Assembly: GCA_947169005.1 (NCBI GenBank)
Contig: CAMVOG010000105.1
Location: forward strand, 1-7,837
From: an uncultured Clostridia bacterium
Lineage (GTDB): Bacteria > Bacillota > Clostridia > Oscillospirales > Oscillospiraceae
Length of the DNA stretch: 7,837 nt
Direction: 5' to 3'
Each line of letters opens with the position of its first letter. The stretch's first letter is position 1. Shown here piece after piece: positions 1 to 4,558 of the stretch. Position numbers and translations under genes: made by a program. The notes under the pieces were generated by a model. That model made no database searches. It saw nothing but the letters and a program-made list of their open reading frames with translations, and was not told where the DNA came from.

Positions 1-381
1 GGGGTGGGCACGGTGCCGGAATGTCGGGCCAGGGTCCTGTCCTATCCCAAGGCGCTGATGATCACCACCGTTACCGAGGTCTCCGACATCGCGGATATCG
101 AGGAGACCCTGGCCACCCGCGCCCCCCACGAGGAGATCACTCGCCAGGTGCGGGACCTCTTCCGCGCCCAGGGGGTGGAGACCTACGTGCTCTCCACGGA
201 GGCCTGCGCCCACTGCGAGCACTGCGCCTACCCGGACGAGCCCTGCCGCTTCCCGGACAAGATGTTCCCCTGCGTGGAGAGCCACGGTATCATCGTCACG
301 GATATCGCGGAAAAGCACGGCATCGAGTTCATGAACGGCAATCTGGTGACCTGGTTTTCCCTGATCTGCTACAAAGAATGA
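1..381 (+). CDS. DUF2284 family predicted metal-binding protein, C-terminal part (5' truncated by window)
   Basis: The reading frame is open from base 1, so the gene begins outside the window; the GTG at base 4 is not a credible start. About 126 residues are visible. The Cys-rich segment near nucleotides 200-275 reads C-A-H-C-E-H-C, then a Cys in the motif P-C-R-F-P, and a fifth Cys in F-P-C-V-E-S-H-G-I. This pattern (CxxCxxC, PCRxP, xExxGI) is what I know from DUF2284 proteins, small cytoplasmic proteins of roughly 170-200 residues that are predicted to bind metal and have no settled function. The protein ends at TGA 379-381, four bases before a 12-bp terminator hairpin. It is convergent with spoVAE, so it is not part of the spore operon. 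Family call fairly confident; role unknown. Confidence 0.8.
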   Translation, partial: GVGTVPECRARVLSYPKALMITTVTEVSDIADIEETLATRAPHEEITRQVRDLFRAQGVETYVLSTEACAHCEHCAYPDEPCRFPDKMFPCVESHGIIVTDIAEKHGIEFMNGNLVTWFSLICYKE

Positions 382-384
382 GAA

Positions 385-417
385 GGGCCTGCGGAGACAA
401 CGCGCCTCCGCAGGCCC
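385..417. terminator. Bidirectional intrinsic terminator between DUF2284 gene and spoVAE
   Basis: A perfect 12-bp GC-rich stem (385-396 with 406-417) closes a 9-nt loop, in the 41-base gap between two convergent stop codons. On the minus strand it is followed by TTCTCATTCTTT, and on the plus strand by a looser T-rich run starting around 421. It probably ends transcription from both sides. Confidence 0.85.
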
Positions 418-422
418 CAGGT

Positions 423-782
423 TTACTTCTCCCTTGCCTTGAACACCAGCGCCGCCAGAAAGCCGAAGACCACCGCGGCCCCGACGCCGCCCGCGGCGGC
501 GGTGAGGGGCCCGGTGAGGGCGCCCAGCAGCCCCTTTTCCGCCACGGCCTCCCGCACGCCCTTTGCCAGCGCGTTGCCGAAGCCCGTCAGCGGCACGGTG
601 GCCCCGGCCCCGGCCCAGTCCGCCAGTGGCTGGTAGAGGCCCAGTGCCCCCAGCAGCACACCGGCGACCACGTAGGCCGTGAGGATGCGGGCGGGGGTCA
701 GGCTCGTGCGGTCAATGAGGATCTGCCCCGCCGCGCAGAGCAGCCCACCCACCAGAAAGGCCTTCAATAAGTCCGTCAGCAT
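423..782 (-). CDS. spoVAE: Stage V sporulation protein AE (SpoVAE/SpoVAEB), dipicolinic acid channel membrane subunit
   Basis: A 119-aa integral membrane protein. Hydrophobic segments lie near residues 3-20, 29-48 and 81-112, the last long enough for two spans. The pattern L-T-P-A-R-I-L and the glycine-rich end V-F-G-F-L-A-A-L-V-F-K fit the SpoVAE(B) family, usually about 115-125 residues. In spores the SpoVA proteins sit in the inner membrane and move Ca-dipicolinate into the forespore and out again at germination. The start at 780-782 is preferred because GGAGG lies 7 bases upstream. An ATG 6 bases earlier (786-788) overlaps the spoVAD stop as ATGA, but its Shine-Dalgarno would be almost touching. 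The gene follows spoVAD directly and is surely co-transcribed with it. Confidence 0.9.
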   Translation of the reverse strand: MLTDLLKAFLVGGLLCAAGQILIDRTSLTPARILTAYVVAGVLLGALGLYQPLADWAGAGATVPLTGFGNALAKGVREAVAEKGLLGALTGPLTAAAGGVGAAVVFGFLAALVFKAREK

Positions 783-784
783 GC

Positions 785-1789
785 TCATTCCTCCTCCGTC
801 GTGATCGCCGCCGCGTGGCAGATGGCGGGGATGCTCTCTCCCTGCATACAGGCGGTGGGGGACATCAGCGCCCCCGTCGCCGCGAAAAGCACCCGCTTCC
901 AGCGCCCCTCCCGCATGCCCCGCAGCACGTGGCCGCAGAGCACCGCCGCGCTGCAGCCGCAGCCGGAGCCCCCCGCGTGCACGTCCTGGGTCTCTCGGGA
1001 GAAGAGCAGCAGCCCGCAGTCGTCGTAGCGGCCCGCCAGGTCCATGCCGTCCCGGGCGAAAAACTCCGTCAGCACCTCGGCCCCCAGGGCTCCCAGGTCC
1101 CCGGTGAGGATCAGGTCGTAGTCCCGGGGCGTCCGCCCCGTGTCCGCGAAGTGCTGCCACAGGGTCTTGTAGGCGGCGGGGGCCATGGCCCCGCCCATGT
1201 TGCTCATGTCCGTCACCCCGGCGTCGAAGACCTCGCCCCAGGTAAGGTGCGTCACCCGCGGCCCCTCGCCGTGCCGGGCGAGGACGCAGCAGCCCGCCGC
1301 CGTGGCGGTCCATTGGGCGGTGGGGGAGCGCTGGCCGCCGTATTCCAGCGGCGTGCGGAACTGCCGCTCCGCCGAGCAGAAGTGGGAGGAGGTCACGGCG
1401 GCGCAGTGCCTGGCGAAGCCCCCGTCCACGGTCATGGCCGCCAGCGCCAGGCTCTCCGCCATGGTGGAGCAGGCCCCGTAGAGGCCGAAGAAGGGCACGT
1501 CCAGCCCCCGCTGGGCGTAGGCCGAGGCGATGCATTGGTTCAGCAGGTCCCCGGCGAAAACGCAGTCCAGCCCCTCCGGCTCGATCCCCGCCTTGCCGCA
1601 GGCCAGCCGCACCGCGGTCTTTTGCAGGAAGCTCTCGGCCTTCTCCCAGCTTGCCTGCCCACAGTAGGAGTCCTGGAACACCCGGTCAAAGCGCTCCCGC
1701 AGCGGCCCCTCGGCCTCCTTGCGCCCCACCGCCGCCGCGGAGCCCAGAATCACCACCGGCCCCTCCAGCCGCACCGTCTGCTTTCCCAT
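785..1789 (-). CDS. spoVAD: Stage V sporulation protein AD (SpoVAD), dipicolinic acid-binding subunit
   Basis: A 334-aa protein of full family length. The N-terminus M-G-K-Q-T-V-R-L-E-G-P-V-V-I-L-G, then V-G-R-K-E-A-E-G-P-L, matches the SpoVAD opening. A-G-D-L-L-N-Q (about residues 79-85) and Y-G-A-C-S-T-M-A-E-S-L (about 104-114) are the thiolase-fold landmarks of the family; the latter holds the Cys that aligns with thiolase active sites. SpoVAD binds dipicolinic acid in the SpoVA channel on the spore inner membrane and is soluble, with no transmembrane segment visible. The start ATG 1787-1789 matches the family N-terminus but has only a weak ribosome binding site. The nearest GGGGTGA lies 16 bases upstream, inside a hairpin. 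A TTG start at 1801 is an alternative. spoVAC, the normal upstream neighbour, is absent here. Confidence 0.95.
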   Translation of the reverse strand: MGKQTVRLEGPVVILGSAAAVGRKEAEGPLRERFDRVFQDSYCGQASWEKAESFLQKTAVRLACGKAGIEPEGLDCVFAGDLLNQCIASAYAQRGLDVPFFGLYGACSTMAESLALAAMTVDGGFARHCAAVTSSHFCSAERQFRTPLEYGGQRSPTAQWTATAAGCCVLARHGEGPRVTHLTWGEVFDAGVTDMSNMGGAMAPAAYKTLWQHFADTGRTPRDYDLILTGDLGALGAEVLTEFFARDGMDLAGRYDDCGLLLFSRETQDVHAGGSGCGCSAAVLCGHVLRGMREGRWKRVLFAATGALMSPTACMQGESIPAICHAAAITTEEE

Positions 1790-1803
1790 CCGTTTTTGCA
1801 AAG

Positions 1804-1844
1804 AATCACCCCATTTGACCCTATTGTGGCCAAACGGGGTGATT
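1804..1844. promoter_or_regulatory. Long inverted repeat just upstream of spoVAD
   Basis: AATCACCCC-A-TTTG (1804-1817) faces CAAA-C-GGGGTGATT (1831-1844) over a 13-nt loop. The single mismatch is A-C on the plus strand but a G-U wobble on the minus strand, so the spoVAD-strand RNA can form 14 continuous pairs. The stem ends 14 bases before the spoVAD ATG, and its inner arm contains the only purine-rich GGGGTGA near that start. On the plus strand the repeat is followed by TTTTAT and could act as a terminator. Function is not established; it may control spoVAD translation or be a repeat-element end. Confidence 0.6.
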
Positions 1845-1852
1845 TTATGCGG

Positions 1853-1983
1853 GGGACAAGGCAGCAGGGAACAGGGAACAGGGAACAGGGAACAGGCGGC
1901 AGGGAACAAGCCTGTAGGGGGCGACGCCTCGGCGCCCCGCCTTTAGTGTTCATAAAGCTATTACTATTCCGTGTTCCTTGTTC
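1853..1983. repeat. Heptanucleotide tandem repeat with distant inverted copy and internal GC hairpin (MITE-like intergenic element)
   Basis: Four perfect GGGAACA units occupy 1867-1894. In the same 7-base phase follow a degenerate unit GGCGGCA (1895-1901) and a fifth perfect unit (1902-1908); weaker units run back to about 1853. An inverted copy, TGTTCCTTGTTC, lies at 1972-1983. Between them sits a GC-rich imperfect hairpin (about 1916-1938, GGGGC pairing with GCCCC). Such GTAGGGG...CCCCG segments and heptamer arrays are common between genes of Oscillospiraceae from my general familiarity, but I cannot count copies here. The element lies where spoVAC would be expected. No coding capacity is seen from 1790 to 2031. 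Confidence 0.6.
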
Positions 1984-2031
1984 AATCTATCTTGTGTCAA
2001 TAAACCGAATCAAGGCTTTTGGGTGTCATCC

Positions 2032-2256
2032 TCATCTCTGTCCATCTTCCCGCAAGGCAAGGTGCTGGGCCTCCAGGTCCTTCCACAGCTTGTCCAGCCG
2101 TTGAAATTCCGCGAGGGCCTCCCGCATTTCCGCCGCGCCGTAGGGGACGCCCGCCGCCACCAGTTGGCGCAGCTTTTCCCGTGCCGCTTCCACGTCAATG
2201 CCGAGGCTGTACAGCCGCGCGGCAGACAGCAGCAGAAGCTCGTTTCGATCATCCAT
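2032..2256 (-). CDS. Small helical protein of unknown function (74 aa)
   Basis: I do not recognise this protein. It starts with M-D-D-R-N-E-L-L-L-L and is predicted mostly alpha-helical. It is rich in Leu, Ala, Glu and Arg, ends in a charged amphipathic stretch (about residues 42-74, E-M-R-E-A-L-A-E-F-Q-R-L-D-K-L-W-K-D-L-E-A-Q) and has no transmembrane segment or Cys. The ATG at 2254-2256 has GGGGGTGA a few bases upstream. A convincing sigma-A promoter precedes it (TTGCGT, 17 bp, TATACT), and a palindrome overlaps the -35. It is divergent from an XRE-type regulator, so it may be that regulator's target or partner. Codon use and clear signals argue that it is real. Confidence 0.7.
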   Translation of the reverse strand: MDDRNELLLLSAARLYSLGIDVEAAREKLRQLVAAGVPYGAAEMREALAEFQRLDKLWKDLEAQHLALREDGQR

Positions 2257-2285
2257 CCAATCACCCCCAGCCTTTTCTGACTGAG

Positions 2286-2314
2286 AGTATAACAAAAAAC
2301 CATAATATACGCAA
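2286..2314 (-). promoter_or_regulatory. Sigma-A-type promoter for the 74-aa gene
   Basis: On the minus strand, -35 TTGCGT (2309-2314) and -10 TATACT (2286-2291) are separated by exactly 17 bp. The predicted start of transcription is about 20 bases before the Shine-Dalgarno. The -35 lies inside the adjacent palindrome. Confidence 0.7.
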
Positions 2315-2323
2315 GTGCGTATA
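2306..2323. promoter_or_regulatory. Operator-like palindrome in divergent promoter region
   Basis: TATACGCA (2306-2313) and TGCGTATA (2316-2323) are perfect 8-base arms around a 2-base centre. They cover the -35 of the minus-strand promoter and lie upstream of the XRE gene. A looser outer pair, CTGAGAGTAT (2281-2290) and ATACTCAG (2321-2328), surrounds the minus promoter. The likely ligand is the XRE-type protein encoded immediately to the right, acting as an autoregulator; this is inference from position. Confidence 0.65.
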
Positions 2324-2367
2324 CTCAGAAACGTCATTTTCTCTACAATCTCCATGAGGTGGGGAAA

Positions 2368-2610
2368 ATGACAGTCAAAGACGCGGTTGTGGAGCGCTTC
2401 CGGCAGATTTGCGCCGAGCGGAGCATGAAGCCCAACGAGCTTGCAAACCTGTCCGGCGTGACGCCCTCGACGGTGTACAGCATGCTGGACAGCAAGCGGC
2501 GGGATCTTTCCATCGTGACCATCAAAAAGCTCTGCGACGGGTTGGAGATCAGCTTGGGGGAGTTTTTCGCCTCCCCGGAGTTTGACGCGCTGGAACAGGA
2601 GATCAAATAA
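2368..2610 (+). CDS. XRE family (Cro/CI-type) helix-turn-helix transcriptional regulator
   Basis: An 80-aa single-domain DNA-binding protein. Residues 5-67 carry the five-helix Cro/CI fold. M-K-P-N-E-L-A-N-L-S-G-V-T-P-S-T-V-Y-S-M-L is the helix-turn-helix, with S-T-V-Y at the start of the recognition helix. It is followed by S-I-V-T-I-K-K-L-C-D-G-L-E-I-S-L-G-E-F-F, the usual closing helices. No effector or oligomerisation domain is present. The ATG at 2368 is chosen because GAGGTGGGG lies 3-6 bases before it; a GTG at 2359 would sit inside that site. A -10-like TACAAT lies at 2344-2349 with no good -35, so expression may be weak or regulator-dependent. It probably controls itself and the divergent 74-aa gene. 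Confidence 0.88.
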   Translation: MTVKDAVVERFRQICAERSMKPNELANLSGVTPSTVYSMLDSKRRDLSIVTIKKLCDGLEISLGEFFASPEFDALEQEIK

Positions 2611-2614
2611 AACG

Positions 2615-2649
2615 GGGCCGGACCCTTTCATATCGGAAAGGTCCGGCCC
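2615..2649. terminator. Bidirectional intrinsic terminator between XRE regulator and bicupin gene
   Basis: Ten perfect pairs (2615-2624 with 2640-2649) are extended past a one-base bulge by TTTC/GAAA, closing a 5-6-nt loop. Read on the minus strand it is followed by CCGTTTTATTT, a good U-tract, so it mainly serves the bicupin gene. On the plus strand the tail is TGTCTGTATTT. Confidence 0.85.
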
Positions 2650-2658
2650 TGTCTGTAT

Positions 2659-3549
2659 TTACTTTCTGCTCAGCGTGATAAACACCGACGGCCTTTCAAC
2701 CGCCTCATAGGTCAGCGGCAGGTGGGGGACGCCCTTGGGCACGGCCATGACCGTGGCTTCCGTGAGGGTGAAGCGCTCCTGGTCCTCGCCGTCCGGGCCA
2801 ACGCAGAATTCCGCCCGCCCGTGGAGGTCCCGCAGGTTATCGTGGTCCAGGCTCAGCAGCATAAGGGCCTCGTCAAAGGCCTCGTGTACATGGGGATGGT
2901 GCAGCCCGTCCTCCTTCCAGGGCCCCAGGTGATGGGGCAGACAGACCGTGGACCAGGCCCAGGTGAGGGGCAGCCCGCACTCCGGTCCCACGAAAAGACC
3001 CACGCCGCCCGAGGGCTGGCTCCGCTCGGAGCCGTAGTGATAGGGGTCGTTGGCGGCGAAGCGCAGTTCCTGCACCTTGTCCGTATAGGGCCCCATGAAG
3101 CGGCTCCAGGGCCCCGCCTCCGGCCCGGGGCCGGGCAGCTCCTCAGCCGCAAGCGTCCCCGTGAGGCTGATCGCCACGAAGAAGAAGGGCCGCTCCGCCC
3201 GCCGCACGATGGGGGAGAAGTGGGGCGTCCCCCTGGGGATCACCACGGCCCGCGGCGTCGCCACCAGAAAGCGCACGCCCTCCTCGCCCAGCACGACCTC
3301 CACCTCGCCCCCCAGGTGCAGGGGGTCCTCCGCCGTGCCGCTGATGAACAGCAGCAGTTGATCGTAGTCGTGTACATGCCGCGCCTCCGTCTCCTCCGGG
3401 ATCATCCCCGGCCCGTCCACCAGCCCGTAGCGCAGGGCGAAGCTGTCCCAGCCGAGGAAATCCCGGTCCATCACCGCTCCGTCCCGCAGATTGCCCCGCC
3501 GCCCGTGCAGGGGCAGGGCCTTCCTGTATCGCGCGTATTCTCCGTTCAT
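2659..3549 (-). CDS. Bicupin protein (two tandem cupin domains)
   Basis: A 296-aa soluble protein with two copies of a cupin metal-site pattern. The first has H-V-H-D-Y-D-Q-L-L-L-F-I-S-G (residues 58-71) and V-I-P-R-G-T-P-H (103-110). The second has H-P-H-V-H-E-A-F-D-E-A-L-M-L-L-S (218-233) and V-P-K-G-V-P-H (270-276). Both halves therefore keep the histidines that normally hold a divalent metal. Cupins range from sugar isomerases to dioxygenases and sensors; nothing here fixes the substrate, and there is no helix-turn-helix. The ATG at 3547-3549 has AGGAGG 8 bases upstream and a good promoter, so it is a single-gene unit. Annotated relatives are usually just cupin domain-containing protein. 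Confidence 0.8.
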   Translation of the reverse strand: MNGEYARYRKALPLHGRRGNLRDGAVMDRDFLGWDSFALRYGLVDGPGMIPEETEARHVHDYDQLLLFISGTAEDPLHLGGEVEVVLGEEGVRFLVATPRAVVIPRGTPHFSPIVRRAERPFFFVAISLTGTLAAEELPGPGPEAGPWSRFMGPYTDKVQELRFAANDPYHYGSERSQPSGGVGLFVGPECGLPLTWAWSTVCLPHHLGPWKEDGLHHPHVHEAFDEALMLLSLDHDNLRDLHGRAEFCVGPDGEDQERFTLTEATVMAVPKGVPHLPLTYEAVERPSVFITLSRK

Positions 3550-3581
3550 CCTCCGCCGCCTCCTGTTCTGTATTTAACATT

Positions 3582-3609
3582 ATCATAACATATTTCCGGC
3601 GGAAAGCAA
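3582..3609 (-). promoter_or_regulatory. Sigma-A-type promoter for the bicupin gene
   Basis: Minus strand: -35 TTGCTT (3604-3609), 16-bp spacer, -10 TATGAT (3582-3587). It lies about 35 bases before the start codon and its AGGAGG site. Confidence 0.65.
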
Positions 3610-3658
3610 GCCTGTTTGGCCCATAAGACAGCCAGAATATGGCAAATGTTAAAAATTC

Positions 3659-3686
3659 TTGACAATCGCCTGAAAACTGATATGAT
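3659..3686 (+). promoter_or_regulatory. Strong sigma-A-type promoter for the 173-aa gene
   Basis: Consensus -35 TTGACA (3659-3664), 16-bp spacer, -10 TATGAT (3681-3686), in an AT-rich setting. It is the best promoter in the window. Transcription would begin near 3692-3694, giving a leader of about 148 nt before the ATG at 3841. Confidence 0.8.
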
Positions 3687-3697
3687 AGGAGAAAAGG

Positions 3698-3816
3698 TAG
3701 GGCTTCGCTCCCTTTGGAAAAGGGAGCTGGCAGTCAGCGTCCCCCGCAAGCTGACTGACTGAGGGATCGGGTCCCATCAACGGCGAAGCCGCACGTTAGT
3801 CCCCGCCCGGCGGGGC
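3698..3816 (+). repeat. Structured leader / interspersed repeat-like element in the 5' UTR
   Basis: Four hairpins stand in a row: GCTCCCTTT/AAAGGGAGC (3707-3715 with 3719-3727, perfect, 3-nt loop); CAGTCAGC/GCTGACTG (3731-3738 with 3750-3757, perfect); CGGC-GAA-GCCG (3781-3791); and CCCCGC/GCGGGG (3801-3806 with 3810-3815). The CTCCCTTT...AAAGGGAG, CTGACTGAGGGATCGGGT style resembles intergenic repeats I associate with gut Oscillospiraceae, which would make it an inserted repeat rather than a dedicated riboswitch. It is not a riboswitch class I recognise. No U-tract follows any stem, so it does not look like an attenuator. Confidence 0.55.
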
Positions 3817-3840
3817 ACGGAAACGGAAGGAGAGGTCAAC

Positions 3841-4362
3841 ATGGGTCTGTTATCCAGATTGTTGGGCAAGGCCGGAGAAGAGCTGGTCAAAAACGTGGTG
3901 GACAAGGCCGTTTCCGAGGCCGGAAGGGCCGTGAACACCGCCGTGAACGGGCAGGGGAGCGCCGCGCCCGCGCCGCAGGCGGCCCGCGAGAGCTGGGACG
4001 TTGTCCCCGAGGGGCCCTCCGGCTTCTCCTGGGGGCCGACGATGCCCGCCGAGGAGAATCAGTTCAACTCCGGCCTGGGCTACGCCGCTTATTTCGAGGG
4101 CATTTTCCGCGCGGAGTTCGCGGATTACACCCTCCTGCGGGAGGAGCGCACCGGCGGCAAATCCACCGTCTTCACCTTTGTGCGGGACGGGCGCAAGGCC
4201 CTGGTGGTGGAGCTGCTGAGCCAGTCCAGCGACGCGCAGAAGCTGCGGCGGGACTGCGCCGTGGACTGCATCCCCTATCTGCGGTATTACTATGACCATG
4301 AGGGCTGGTGGAATACCCGCGCCTACGTGGTCAGCCGCACCCGCGCCGCCCTGGGCGCGTAA
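3841..4362 (+). CDS. Uncharacterised protein (173 aa) with amphipathic N-terminus and conserved-looking C-terminal domain
   Basis: I do not recognise this family. Residues 1-37 form an amphipathic helix (M-G-L-L-S-R-L-L-G-K-A-G-E-E-L-V-K-N-V-V) that could touch the membrane or oligomerise. Residues 38-78 are a Pro/Ala/Ser-rich linker. Residues 79-173 look like a folded alpha/beta domain: Y-F-E-G-I-F, V-F-T-F-V-R-D-G-R-K-A-L-V-V-E-L-L-S, R-R-D-C-A-V-D-C-I-P-Y-L-R-Y-Y-Y-D-H-E-G-W-W-N. The strand pattern around V-V-E-L faintly recalls PD-(D/E)xK nucleases, but the expected E-x-K is missing, so I do not assign that. No signal peptide or full transmembrane segment is present. AAGGAGAGG lies just upstream of the ATG. 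It is co-directional with the reverse transcriptase 196 bases downstream. Confidence 0.75.
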   Translation: MGLLSRLLGKAGEELVKNVVDKAVSEAGRAVNTAVNGQGSAAPAPQAARESWDVVPEGPSGFSWGPTMPAEENQFNSGLGYAAYFEGIFRAEFADYTLLREERTGGKSTVFTFVRDGRKALVVELLSQSSDAQKLRRDCAVDCIPYLRYYYDHEGWWNTRAYVVSRTRAALGA

Positions 4363-4558
4363 TGCAGAAGCCGAAAGAGAACGCCCTGCGCCCGCGGCGG
4401 GCCCGGCACGGATCACGTAAGGCGGCTTCGCGGGCAGCCGATCCGTGTACGGTCTGGTACGTCCCGGAATTATCCGGGCTTTAACGCTTTCTCTTTTGAC
4501 GCGGCGCGGCCAACAGGCCGCGCCGACTTTTATTCCGAATGGAAAGGAGGCGCCGCCC
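4363..4558 (+). ncRNA. Structured non-coding stretch upstream of the reverse transcriptase (candidate RNA, unproven)
   Basis: No coding sequence is evident in these 196 bases, but stems are dense: GCCCG/CGGGC (4390-4394 with 4398-4402); CACGGATC/GATCCGTG (4407-4414 with 4440-4447), enclosing a small CGGCT/AGCCG stem; CCCGGA-ATTA-TCCGGG (4463-4478); and a 10-bp terminator-like hairpin at 4502-4525. Several RT families (retrons, some defence-associated RTs) keep their template or partner RNA directly upstream of the RT gene, which is why I flag it. No separate promoter is clear, so it would be made from the promoter at 3659 or be plain 3'/5' UTR. It could also be ordinary intergenic repeat sequence. 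Confidence 0.35.
4502..4530 (+). terminator. Intrinsic terminator or attenuator before the reverse transcriptase gene
   Basis: CGGCGCGGCC (4502-4511) and GGCCGCGCCG (4516-4525) form a perfect 10-bp stem with an AACA tetraloop, followed by ACTTTTATT. It lies 15 bases before the AGGAGG of the RT gene. As no clear promoter lies between it and the RT, the RT would depend on read-through, which suggests limiting of RT expression. Confidence 0.75.

Noticed and set aside
4..381. GTG at base 4 as the true start of the first gene
   Set aside because: The frame is open to the window edge and the visible part is shorter than the DUF2284 family, so the gene is truncated by the window.
423..1535. Long minus-strand open frame (370 codons) across spoVAE and spoVAD
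   Set aside because: Only the last 119-121 codons match a real protein (SpoVAE). The rest is an Arg/Gly/Pro-rich shadow of spoVAD in another frame.
1867..1908. CRISPR-like repeat array
   Set aside because: Seven-base units without spacers; no cas genes. It is a simple tandem repeat.
815..2104. Plus-strand open frame of 429 codons opposite spoVAD
   Set aside because: Low-complexity composition typical of antisense frames in GC-rich DNA. It runs through the repeat element and has no family features, while the minus strand encodes a clear SpoVAD.
3841..4362. PD-(D/E)xK nuclease call for the 173-aa protein
   Set aside because: The strand pattern near V-V-E-L is suggestive, but the lysine of E-x-K and a matching upstream catalytic Asp are not evident.
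4463..4490. Terminator at the CCCGGA-ATTA-TCCGGG hairpin
   Set aside because: The stem is perfect but only 6 bp and is not followed by a direct T-run; the stronger hairpin at 4502-4525 is the better terminator.
4496..4524. Promoter starting with TTGACG just before the reverse transcriptase
   Set aside because: The -35-like hexamer has no -10 at 16-18 bp; that position falls inside the GC-rich terminator stem.
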